NCBI GenBank assembly: GCA_023426865.1
Contig: JAEZBT010000089.1
Location: 1-6,341, forward strand
Origin: Actinomycetes bacterium
GTDB lineage: Bacteria; Actinomycetota; Actinomycetes; Actinomycetales; Cellulomonadaceae
Length of the DNA stretch: 6,341 nucleotides
Reading direction: 5' to 3'
Shown: positions 1 to 5,039 of the stretch, piece by piece
How positions within the stretch are numbered: the stretch's first letter is position 1
Layout: every line of letters starts with the position of its first letter
The notes under the pieces: model-generated
Told to the model about the DNA's origin: nothing
Databases searched by the model: none
Seen by the model: the letters and a program-made list of their open reading frames with translations, nothing else
Made by a program: the position numbers and the translations under genes

Positions 1-180
1 GGCCAGGGCGTCCGGCCCGACGGCGGCGCCTCGGGTGACGCGGCCGGCCGTGGTGACCGGTCCGCCCAGGGCGACGGACCGGCGTCGGGCACGCGGGCGG
101 AGCGCCCGACGCCCGACGGCGTGCTGCCCACCCAGACCACTGCAGCCGCTCGCCGCGGCCGCCTGGACCTCACCGTCTGA
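1..180 (+). CDS. fliK: C-terminal end of probable flagellar hook-length control protein FliK (5' truncated by window)
   Basis: Frame 1 is open from the first base to the TGA at 178-180, giving the last 59 residues of a longer protein. The piece is low-complexity, rich in Gly, Asp, Ala, Arg and Pro, and ends in RRGRLDLTV. A short basic-hydrophobic tail of the type GRLDLxL is common at the end of actinobacterial FliK proteins, after the globular C-terminal domain; that is recalled family knowledge. FliK is a secreted molecular ruler that switches the flagellar export apparatus from hook to filament substrates when the hook reaches its length. Position supports the call: fliK directly precedes flgD and flgE in many flagellar operons. 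The stop codon abuts the flgD ribosome binding site, so the two genes are almost certainly co-transcribed. The conserved FliK domain lies outside the window, so the name rests on tail and context; an unrelated low-complexity C-terminus cannot be excluded. Confidence 0.7.
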   Translation, partial: GQGVRPDGGASGDAAGRGDRSAQGDGPASGTRAERPTPDGVLPTQTTAAARRGRLDLTV

Positions 181-186
181 GAGGAG
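181..186 (+). promoter_or_regulatory. Ribosome binding site of flgD
   Basis: GAGGAG follows the fliK stop codon directly and sits five bases before the ATG at 192. It fixes the flgD start and leaves no room for a separate promoter between the two genes. Confidence 0.8.
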
Positions 187-191
187 CCCCG

Positions 192-671
192 ATGACGGAT
201 GTCAGCGCGGTCACCGCGACGAGCCTGTTCACGACGGGCACGACGTCGGCGACGCCCAAGAAGGAGATGGACAAGGAGGTGTTCCTTGCGCTCCTCGTCG
301 CGCAGATGCGCTACCAGGACCCGACGTCACCCATGGACACCACCGAGATGATGGCGCAGTCCACGCAGATGGCGTCGATGGAGCAGCTCACGGCCGTGGC
401 CGACACCACGCGCGAGAGCTTCGCCCTGCAGATGCGTGTGGCGGCGAGCGCCCTCCTCGGCCAGGAGGTGTCGTACAGGGACGCCGACGGGACGGCCCGC
501 ACGGGCACCGTCTCGGGCGTCGACTTCTCGGGCGTGGTCCCGATGGTCACGGTCGGCGACGCGTCCGTCGCCCTCGACGCGATCTCCGCTGTTCGTTCCT
601 CGCGGCCCACGGACGGGTCCGCCACCACCACGCCCACGGACGGGTCCTCATCCTCCTCGACCACGGCCTGA
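192..671 (+). CDS. flgD: Flagellar hook cap / hook assembly protein FlgD (short form)
   Basis: FlgD caps the growing hook outside the cell and guides polymerisation of FlgE; it is discarded once the hook is finished. The 159-residue product carries the FlgD hallmark at about residues 27-66: FLALLVAQMRYQDPTSPMD followed by an A-Q-x-x-Q-x-x-S-M-E-Q-L pattern. Residues 86-135 (from SALLGQEV to ALDAISAV) match the Tudor-like half of the FlgD C-terminal region. The Ig/fibronectin-like domain inserted there in enteric FlgD (about 230 residues) is missing, which explains the short length. The last ~22 residues are a disordered Ser/Thr tail containing PTDGS twice, encoded by a 15-base direct repeat (606-620 and 633-647). 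The ATG has a GAGGAG ribosome site. flgE follows after 27 bases. Identity is firm from the N-terminal motif and gene order. Confidence 0.95.
   Translation: MTDVSAVTATSLFTTGTTSATPKKEMDKEVFLALLVAQMRYQDPTSPMDTTEMMAQSTQMASMEQLTAVADTTRESFALQMRVAASALLGQEVSYRDADGTARTGTVSGVDFSGVVPMVTVGDASVALDAISAVRSSRPTDGSATTTPTDGSSSSSTTA
606..647 (+). repeat. 15-base direct repeat in the flgD tail
   Basis: CCCACGGACGGGTCC occurs at 606-620 and again at 633-647, 27 bases apart and in frame, so each copy encodes PTDGS within the low-complexity C-terminus of FlgD. This looks like local duplication in an unconstrained tail and not a regulatory element. Confidence 0.75.
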
Positions 672-698
672 CGCCGTCACCACGAAGGGATCCGTCCA

Positions 699-1883
699 AT
701 GCTCCGCTCTCTGTTCTCCGGCATCTCCGGGCTCCGGGCCCACCAGACGATGCTCGACGTCACCGGCAACAACATCGCCAACGTCAACACCACCGGCTTC
801 AAGGCCTCGCAGACCCAGTTCCAGGACACGCTGTCGCAGGTCCTGACGAACGCGGGCGCGGCGCAGGACGGCGTCGGCGGCACGAACCCGGCACAGGTCG
901 GCCTGGGTGTGCGGGTGGCCGGCATCACGACCAACTTCCAGCAGGGCGCGGCCCAGCTGACGAACCGGTCGACGGACATGATGATCTCCGGCGACGGCTT
1001 CTTCGTGGTCCGCAAGGGCACGGAGCAGCTGTACACGCGCGCCGGCGCCTTCGACTTCGACGCCACCGGCCAGCTGGTCACCCCCGACGGGGGCCTGGTG
1101 CAGGGCTGGGCGGCGGACGGCGCCGGGAACATCGACACGAACGGCACCCTGGTGGACCTGCGCCTGCCGATCGCGACGCTGATGGGCGCCGCGGAGACGA
1201 CGACGGCGACCTTCGAGGGGAACCTGCCGGCCGAGGCGCAGGTCACGACCCCGCCGACGATCCTCAACCGGGACGTCGACGTGTACGCCCCGGACGGCAC
1301 CGTCACGACGCTGGCGCTCGCCTTCGAGCGCACGGCGGCCGGGTGGACGGTGACGGGCGCGAACGGTGCCGCGACCGGCACGGTGAACATGACGTTCAAC
1401 GCCGACGGCACGCAGGCGAGCGGCGGCACCCTGACCGTGGGTGGCATCAATGTGGACCTGTCGACGATCACCGGCTTCGCCGGGCTGGACACCGTCGAGG
1501 CGTCCACGCAGAACGGTCGCGCGGCGGGCACGCTGCAGTCGTTCACGATCAACGCCGACGGCACGCTCCTCGGCTCGTTCAGCAACGGCCTCAAGCAGGC
1601 GCTGGGCCGGGTCGCGTTGTCGACGTTCACCAACCCCGCGGGCATGGAGAAGGCGGGCGGCTCGCTCTACCGGACGACCGTCAACTCCGGTGACGCGCAG
1701 ATCGGCGCGGCGGGCACGGGCGGTCGCGGCGACCTCACGGGCGGCGCGCTCGAGATGTCGAACGTCGACCTGTCGGCCGAGTTCACGAACCTGATCATCG
1801 CCCAGCGCGGCTTCCAGGCGAACAGCCGCGTCATCACCACCTCCGACGAGCTGCTCCAGGAGCTGGTGAACCTCAAGCGCTGA
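699..1883 (+). CDS. flgE: Flagellar hook protein FlgE
   Basis: FlgE is the subunit of the hook, the curved universal joint between rod and filament, secreted by the flagellar type III apparatus and polymerised under the FlgD cap. The 394-residue product is close to usual FlgE length. The N-terminal D0 segment (residues 1-50) has SGISGLRAHQTMLDVTGNN then IANVNTTGFK, the rod/hook family signature. Residues 66-105 (VGLGVRVAGI to STDMMISGDGFFVV) and 112-136 (YTRAGAFDF onward) are conserved hook/rod D1 segments, and GNLP at 174-177 lies in the FlgE middle region. The C-terminal D0 helix (about 352-394) contains EMSNVDLSAEF, QRGFQANSRVI and DELLQELVNLKR. I see no cysteine, so no Cys-derived crosslink of the spirochaete type is expected. 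GAAGGGA at 684-690 precedes the ATG by eight bases. A strong hairpin lies just downstream, so flgE is probably the last gene of the fliK-flgD-flgE unit. Confidence 0.97.
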   Translation: MLRSLFSGISGLRAHQTMLDVTGNNIANVNTTGFKASQTQFQDTLSQVLTNAGAAQDGVGGTNPAQVGLGVRVAGITTNFQQGAAQLTNRSTDMMISGDGFFVVRKGTEQLYTRAGAFDFDATGQLVTPDGGLVQGWAADGAGNIDTNGTLVDLRLPIATLMGAAETTTATFEGNLPAEAQVTTPPTILNRDVDVYAPDGTVTTLALAFERTAAGWTVTGANGAATGTVNMTFNADGTQASGGTLTVGGINVDLSTITGFAGLDTVEASTQNGRAAGTLQSFTINADGTLLGSFSNGLKQALGRVALSTFTNPAGMEKAGGSLYRTTVNSGDAQIGAAGTGGRGDLTGGALEMSNVDLSAEFTNLIIAQRGFQANSRVITTSDELLQELVNLKR

Positions 1884-1897
1884 CGCGCGGGAGTCCG

Positions 1898-1947
1898 GAG
1901 GAGGGCTCGTGCCGGTGGGTCGACGACCCGTGGCACGAGCCCTCCTC
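1898..1947 (+). terminator. Strong hairpin downstream of flgE, probable intrinsic terminator
   Basis: A perfect 16-bp inverted repeat pairs GAGGAGGGCTCGTGCC (1898-1913) with GGCACGAGCCCTCCTC (1932-1947). The 18-base interior can fold further: GGGTC (1917-1921) pairs with GACCC (1925-1929) around a three-base loop. It starts 14 bases after the flgE stop. No T-rich tract follows, but U-poor hairpin terminators are commonly inferred in high-GC actinobacteria. It could also block 3' exonucleases and stabilise the hook mRNA. Because the arms are perfect, the complementary strand folds equally, though I see no opposing gene for it to terminate. Confidence 0.82.
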
Positions 1948-2167
1948 GGCGTCTGCGCGCCCGCGGAGGGGGACCGCTGGCACGCGGACGATCGGGGTGG
2001 CGGAGCCGGTGGCCCGGGGATCCGCCGGGGAGACGGCTGACCGAACGGTACCGGCCTCCCGGCGTTGGTCTGCATGATCAAGTACCTATCCGACCTGCGG
2101 ATACACCCGATCGGTCCACACCGGCCGCGGCTGAGGAGTGGTGGCTGGGGGAGTGGATCGTCCGCGG

Positions 2168-2198
2168 TCCCTCAACACCCTTCACCCGCGGCCGATCA
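2168..2198 (+). promoter_or_regulatory. Candidate sigma-28 (FliA)-type promoter for flbD-motAB
   Basis: CTCA at 2171-2174 (preceded by TCC) is followed after exactly 16 bases by GCCGATCA at 2191-2198. Enteric FliA promoters read TAAA-N15-GCCGATAA, and CTCA-type -35 elements with a GCCGA-type -10 have been described for actinobacterial flagellar genes (recalled from Actinoplanes work). Transcription would start near 2204-2206, about 50 bases before the flbD ATG. The same heptamer, spacing and -10 core recur before fliM, which argues against chance. The assignment to a FliA-like sigma factor is inferred. Confidence 0.72.
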
Positions 2199-2207
2199 GA
2201 GACCTGA

Positions 2208-2228
2208 CAGGCCCACGGATGGGCCGTG
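2208..2228 (+). promoter_or_regulatory. Hairpin in the flbD 5' leader
   Basis: GGCCCA (2210-2215) pairs perfectly with TGGGCC (2220-2225) around the loop CGGA. Two further pairs (CA at 2208-2209 with TG at 2227-2228) form if G2226 bulges. If transcription starts near 2204-2206, this stem lies almost at the 5' end of the mRNA, where such hairpins can protect transcripts from decay. It is too small and simple to call a riboswitch. Confidence 0.45.
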
Positions 2229-2256
2229 CCAAGTCAGCCAGGGATGGGACTCCGCC

Positions 2257-2556
2257 ATGATCGTCGTGACGCGCCTCAACGGACCGCAGTTCGCGGTCAA
2301 CCCTGATCTGATCCAGCGCGTCGAGACGACGCCGGACACGATCCTGACGCTCATCGACGGCACCAAGTACGTCATCGCGGAGACCCTGGACGAGGTCACG
2401 GACCGGATCATCACCTACCGCGCGAGCGTCGTCGCCCGGACCATGGTGCTGGCCGAGGAGGCCCAGGCGGGCACGGACACCACCATGGCCGCGGTCACCC
2501 AGCTGCGACCCCCCACCCACCGCGCCACCCTGGCGCCGGTTCCTGAGGCCGACTGA
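2257..2556 (+). CDS. flbD: FlbD/SwrD family flagellar protein (motor power factor)
   Basis: The 99-residue product begins MIVVTRLNGPQFAVNPDLIQ and continues RVETTPDTILTLIDGTKYVI, the near-complete signature of the small FlbD family (RLNG, NPDLI, E-x-TPDT, DG-x-KY). The Bacillus member, SwrD, supports swarming by increasing flagellar motor torque, so a stator-related cytoplasmic role is the best inference. The name is unrelated to the Caulobacter regulator FlbD. Conserved family members are about 60-85 residues; here residues ~60-99 form an extra Ala/Thr/Pro-rich tail. The frame is open upstream to 2065, but the family begins at MIVVTRLNG, GGGA at 2246-2249 is a suitable ribosome site, and the longer version would run through the promoter. 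The TGA (2554-2556) shares its A with the motA ATG, indicating translational coupling. Placement after flgE matches Bacillus, but motAB are inserted before fliL. Confidence 0.92.
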   Translation: MIVVTRLNGPQFAVNPDLIQRVETTPDTILTLIDGTKYVIAETLDEVTDRIITYRASVVARTMVLAEEAQAGTDTTMAAVTQLRPPTHRATLAPVPEAD

Positions 2557-3323
2557 TGGACCCGGCAAGCCTCGGCGGGATCGCGTTCGCCTTCGGGATG
2601 GTGCTGCTGGCCATCTTCCTCGAGGGTTCGAGCCCGATGTCGGTCATCATGCCCGCGCCGATGATCCTGGTCATCGGTGGCACGCTCGGCGCCGGCCTGG
2701 CCAGCGGCACGCTCAAGGACGCGATGCGCGCGTTCAGCGGGCTCGGCCACTGGCTCACGTTCAAGAAGCCCGACCCCGACGGGACCGTGCAGACGATCGT
2801 CGGACTCGCGGACAAGGCGCGGCGCGAGGGCCTGCTCTCCCTCGAGGAGGCGGCACGCAGCGTCGACGACGAGTTCCTGCGCTCCGGCCTGCAGGCCGCG
2901 ATCGACGGCACGGACCCCGACGACCTGCGCGCGATGCTCGAGGACCGCATCGCCACGAAGAAGGCGCAGGACAAGGTCTCGTCCAAGTACTTCACCAGCA
3001 TGGGCGGCTACGCGCCCACCATCGGCATCATCGGCACCGTCGTGTCGCTGGTGCACGTCCTGGAGAACCTCAGCGAGCCCTCCGAGATCGGGCACATGAT
3101 CGCCGGCGCCTTCGTCGCGACCCTGTGGGGCCTGCTCTCGGCGAACCTCCTCTGGCTGCCCATCGGCGCGCGCATCGCCCGGTGCTCGGACATCGAGGCG
3201 TCGCACATGGAGCTGACCGTCGAGGGCCTGCTCGCGATCCAGGCCGGCGCCAACCCGCGCCTCGTCGGCCAGCGGCTGCGCAGCCTGCTGCCGCCCGGTG
3301 ACTCGAAGGAGAAGGCCGCATGA
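2556..3323 (+). CDS. motA: Flagellar stator protein MotA
   Basis: MotA is the membrane subunit that forms the stator ring with MotB and presses on FliG to turn the rotor. The 255-residue product shows four membrane segments at about 5-23, 28-50, 149-168 and 182-203, with a large cytoplasmic loop between the second and third, as in the family. The loop has RREGLLSLEE at 89-98; Arg90 and Glu98 fall at the positions of the charged residues that in E. coli MotA contact FliG. GGYAPTIGIIGTVVSL (150-164) holds the conserved Pro154 and WGLLSANLLWLPIG (191-204) holds Pro202, matching the two functional prolines of E. coli MotA (173 and 222). The C-terminal LLAIQAGANPRLV (225-237) is typical of Gram-positive MotA. 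The ATG overlaps the flbD stop by one base, with GAGG at 2545-2548 inside flbD as ribosome site. The gene overlaps motB by four bases. Confidence 0.97.
   Translation: MDPASLGGIAFAFGMVLLAIFLEGSSPMSVIMPAPMILVIGGTLGAGLASGTLKDAMRAFSGLGHWLTFKKPDPDGTVQTIVGLADKARREGLLSLEEAARSVDDEFLRSGLQAAIDGTDPDDLRAMLEDRIATKKAQDKVSSKYFTSMGGYAPTIGIIGTVVSLVHVLENLSEPSEIGHMIAGAFVATLWGLLSANLLWLPIGARIARCSDIEASHMELTVEGLLAIQAGANPRLVGQRLRSLLPPGDSKEKAA
3305..3311 (+). promoter_or_regulatory. Ribosome binding site of motB
   Basis: GAAGGAG lies inside the end of motA, eight bases before the motB ATG at 3320. Together with the ATGA overlap it supports coupled synthesis of the two stator subunits. Confidence 0.75.
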
Positions 3324-4216
3324 GCGCGGGCCACGGCTCCGGCGGGCACGGCGGCAAGCGCCGCGGCAGGAAGGGCGCCCACGAGGAGGAGCACGAGAAC
3401 CACGAGCGGTGGGCCGTGAGCTACGCCGACATGATGACCGTGCTCGTGGGCCTGTTCATCGTGCTCTACTCCATCAGCCAGGTGGACCAGCAGAAGTTCG
3501 AGGAGCTGCGCGACTCCCTCGCCGCCGGGTTCGGCAACCGGATGCCGTCGGTCATCGAGGGCAGCAACGGCGCCCTCACCGGGGTCGAGGCCGTCGAGGT
3601 GACGCCCGACCTGTCGGCCGACGTCGCCACCGACGCCGTCCCGCCCGTCGCGCCGGCGCCCGAGACCGAGGGCATGACCGAGGAGCAGATCAACTACATG
3701 GCGGCCGCCGCCGAGCTCGACCACCTCCAGGAGATCGCGGAGCAGGTCACCGGGTCGCTCGACGCCAAGGGGCTGGGGGACCGGGTGCGCCTGCGCATCA
3801 CCGACCGCGGCCTGGTCATCGGCATGGTCGCCGACGACGTCTTCTTCGGGGCCGACGCCGCGACGCTCACCGGCACGGCCCTGGCGGTGATCGACACCGT
3901 GTCGCCCGTGCTGGCCGCGGCGACCGAGCAGATCTCCATCGAGGGCCACGCGAACACCGTGCCGTCGGTGCGCTACCCGACGAACTGGGAGCTGTCCTCG
4001 GCGCGCGCCACCGAGGTGCTGCGCCGGATGGTCGACTGGGGTGGCATCCCCGGCAACCGGATCGCCGCCGTCGGCTTCGGCGACCAGCGCCCCCTGAACG
4101 AGCCCGGCGTCGACCCGCTCGAGTCGAACCGGCGCGTCGACGTCGTCGTCCTCAGCGGGGTGCCGGAGGAGATCCGGCAGCTGCTGCCGAGCGTCGCCGC
4201 CCAGCAGGGCCTATGA
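3320..4216 (+). CDS. motB: Flagellar stator protein MotB
   Basis: MotB anchors the stator to peptidoglycan and supplies the ion-binding aspartate. The 298-residue product has a Gly/Arg/Lys/His-rich cytoplasmic N-terminus (1-30), then WAVSYADMMTVLVGLFIVLY (31-50), with the single membrane helix at about 36-54. Asp37 in SYADMMT aligns with the essential proton-binding Asp32 of E. coli MotB. Residues ~55-150 form an acidic, Ala/Pro-rich periplasmic-side linker that would contain the plug. The OmpA-like peptidoglycan-binding domain spans about 155-278, with IEGHANTVP (207-215), NWELSSARA (222-230), GFGDQRPLN (252-260) and NRRVDVVVL (270-278). The usual HTD motif is HAN here, so the aspartate that contacts diaminopimelate in OmpA is Asn212. 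ATG overlaps the motA stop in ATGA. Whether the coupling ion is H+ or Na+ is not settled by these motifs; H+ is the default. Confidence 0.96.
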   Translation: MSAGHGSGGHGGKRRGRKGAHEEEHENHERWAVSYADMMTVLVGLFIVLYSISQVDQQKFEELRDSLAAGFGNRMPSVIEGSNGALTGVEAVEVTPDLSADVATDAVPPVAPAPETEGMTEEQINYMAAAAELDHLQEIAEQVTGSLDAKGLGDRVRLRITDRGLVIGMVADDVFFGADAATLTGTALAVIDTVSPVLAAATEQISIEGHANTVPSVRYPTNWELSSARATEVLRRMVDWGGIPGNRIAAVGFGDQRPLNEPGVDPLESNRRVDVVVLSGVPEEIRQLLPSVAAQQGL

Positions 4217-4257
4217 CCCGGCAGGCCCGGCGCGCCCGGGACCGCACCCTGACCACG

Positions 4258-4292
4258 GACCGCACGACAGACCGCACGACAGACCGCACGAC
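4258..4292 (+). repeat. 12-base tandem repeat, nearly three copies, between motB and fliL
   Basis: GACCGCACGACA repeats head to tail at 4258-4269 and 4270-4281, with a third copy at 4282-4292 that matches 11 of 12 bases. It lies in the 100-base gap between motB and fliL, ending 12 bases before the fliL ribosome site. The unit length is a multiple of three, but no plausible gene reads through it. Such short arrays are prone to copy-number change by slippage. Confidence 0.9.
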
Positions 4293-4304
4293 GAGAGCAC
4301 GACG

Positions 4305-4310
4305 GGAGGA
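4305..4310 (+). promoter_or_regulatory. Ribosome binding site of fliL
   Basis: GGAGGA sits six bases before the ATG at 4317. A second in-frame ATG at 4326 is spaced 15 bases away, so the first is preferred. Confidence 0.8.
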
Positions 4311-4316
4311 GCCGAG

Positions 4317-4847
4317 ATGAGCCAGATGACCGAGCAGCGAGTGGTGGCGAGCAAGCCGAAGATCGGCGCACGCCCGACGGCGCCCAGTGCCGTGCCGGAC
4401 CCGGTCGACGAGGGCAAGGGCAAGAAGGGCAAGGGCGGCAAGAAGAAGCTCCTGATCATCGCCCTGGTGGTCCTGCTCGGGGGCGGGGCCGCGTACTGGT
4501 TCCTGCTCAAGCCGGCACCCCCGGCCGAGGGTGCGGCGGCCGTCGTCGAGGAGCCCGCCCCCGAGCCCGGCGCCGTGGTCGTCGTCGAGCCCATCAGCCT
4601 GAACCTCGCGGACGGGCACTACCTGCGGATCGGCATCGGGCTCCAGCTCACCGCCGACGTCGCCGAGGAGCCCGACACCGCGCGGGCCCTGGACCTGGTG
4701 GTGGCGCTGTTCTCGCAGCGCCCCGTCGCCGAGGTCACCACGACGGAGGGTCGCGACGCCCTCAAGGCAGAGCTGCTGCGGCAGCTCGAGGAGGCGTACG
4801 AGGGCGAGGTGATGGACGTCTACTTCACCGACTACGTGACCCAATAG
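4317..4847 (+). CDS. fliL: Flagellar basal body-associated protein FliL
   Basis: FliL is a single-pass membrane protein that surrounds or supports the stator and modulates motor torque. The 176-residue product has a cytoplasmic N-terminus ending in a Lys/Gly-rich stretch (33-44, KGKKGKGGKKK type), one membrane helix at about 45-64 (LLIIALVVLLGGGAAYWFLL), a Pro/Glu/Ala linker (65-90), and a C-terminal domain from about 91. That domain has the FliL pattern: EPISLNLADGHYLRIGIGLQ (91-110), a helix with RALDLVVALFS (123-133), then GRDALKAELLRQLEEAY (145-161) and VMDVYFTDYVTQ (165-176). Length matches the family. The strongly basic stretch before the helix fits the positive-inside rule. It is separated from motB by 100 bases and probably read from the same transcript; no separate promoter matching the sigma-28 pattern was seen. 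A small hairpin overlaps its stop codon. Confidence 0.93.
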   Translation: MSQMTEQRVVASKPKIGARPTAPSAVPDPVDEGKGKKGKGGKKKLLIIALVVLLGGGAAYWFLLKPAPPAEGAAAVVEEPAPEPGAVVVVEPISLNLADGHYLRIGIGLQLTADVAEEPDTARALDLVVALFSQRPVAEVTTTEGRDALKAELLRQLEEAYEGEVMDVYFTDYVTQ

Positions 4848-4857
4848 GACTGGGTCA
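4837..4857 (+). terminator. Small hairpin over the fliL stop codon, possible weak terminator
   Basis: TGACCCA (4837-4843) pairs with TGGGTCA (4851-4857) around a seven-base loop that contains the TAG stop. There is no T tract and the stem is only 7 bp, so it may be a weak terminator, a processing signal or chance. Its position at the end of the stator genes, before a gap with a new promoter candidate, makes it worth listing. Confidence 0.35.
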
Positions 4858-5001
4858 GCCGGACCGACGCCGCCCCCGGGCGCGTCGACCCACCGGCCGC
4901 CACGGTGCCATGGACGGCACCCCCGCCGTCGACCAGACGGATCCCCCGCCGGACGCCCGGCACGCATCCTGATGAAGACGCGTGCACGTCCCGCACCACT
5001 T

Positions 5002-5032
5002 TCCCTCATGGCCCCTGCGCGCCTGCCGATGG
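5002..5032 (+). promoter_or_regulatory. Candidate sigma-28 (FliA)-type promoter for fliM
   Basis: TCCCTCA at 5002-5008 is followed by GCCGATGG at 5025-5032, with 16 bases between CTCA and GCCGAT. This repeats the heptamer, spacing and -10 core of the candidate before flbD. Transcription starting 6-8 bases after the -10 element would begin at about 5038-5040, on or beside the GTG start codon of fliM. The 192-base gap from 4848 to 5039 holds nothing else I can support except the small fliL hairpin at its start. Confidence 0.68.
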
Positions 5033-5039
5033 GCAGCAC

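Larger units (their letters stand above)
1884..2256 (+). other. Non-coding regulatory region between flgE and flbD
   Basis: This 373-base gap holds, in order, a long hairpin just after the flgE stop, a stretch of about 220 bases with no gene that I can support, a sigma-28-type promoter candidate and a short hairpin leader before flbD. Open frames crossing it are extensions of neighbours or shadows on the other strand and show no recognisable protein or ribosome site. A weaker inverted repeat, GGCGGA at 1999-2004 with TCCGCC at 2021-2026, could fold but is unremarkable at this GC content. The region separates hook genes from stator genes and so probably divides two transcription units. Confidence 0.7.

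Noticed and set aside
169..193. CTCA-N15-CCCGAT, a near match to the sigma-28 pattern at the fliK/flgD junction
   Set aside because: One mismatch in the -10 core, different spacing, and it would start transcription inside flgD past its start codon; probably chance overlap of the fliK end and flgD start.
35..1693. Long + strand open frame of 552 codons across fliK, flgD and flgE
   Set aside because: It is Arg/Gly/His-rich nonsense in the wrong frame over three recognisable genes; high GC removes stop codons from shadow frames.
648..2081. 477-codon open frame on the - strand over flgE
   Set aside because: Antisense shadow of flgE with compositional bias and no recognisable family.
2065..2089. 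TTGGTC and TACCTA in the least GC-rich patch of the flgE-flbD gap as a housekeeping promoter
   Set aside because: The spacer is only 12 bases, too short for a sigma-70-type promoter.
2065..2256. 64-residue N-terminal extension of FlbD
   Set aside because: The FlbD family starts at MIVVTRLNG; the extension crosses the promoter candidate and the leader hairpin and has no conserved sequence.
2100..2256. Possible riboswitch (for example cyclic di-GMP type) ahead of flbD
   Set aside because: The predicted leader is only about 50 bases with one simple stem; no riboswitch core could be recognised.
4981..4988. CGTGCACG palindrome in the fliL-fliM gap
   Set aside because: An 8-base palindrome is expected by chance at this GC content and has no partner site before flbD.
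4905..5039. 45-residue N-terminal extension of FliM
   Set aside because: Pro/Arg/Thr-rich, unlike FliM N-termini, and would run through the promoter candidate; no ribosome site at 4905.
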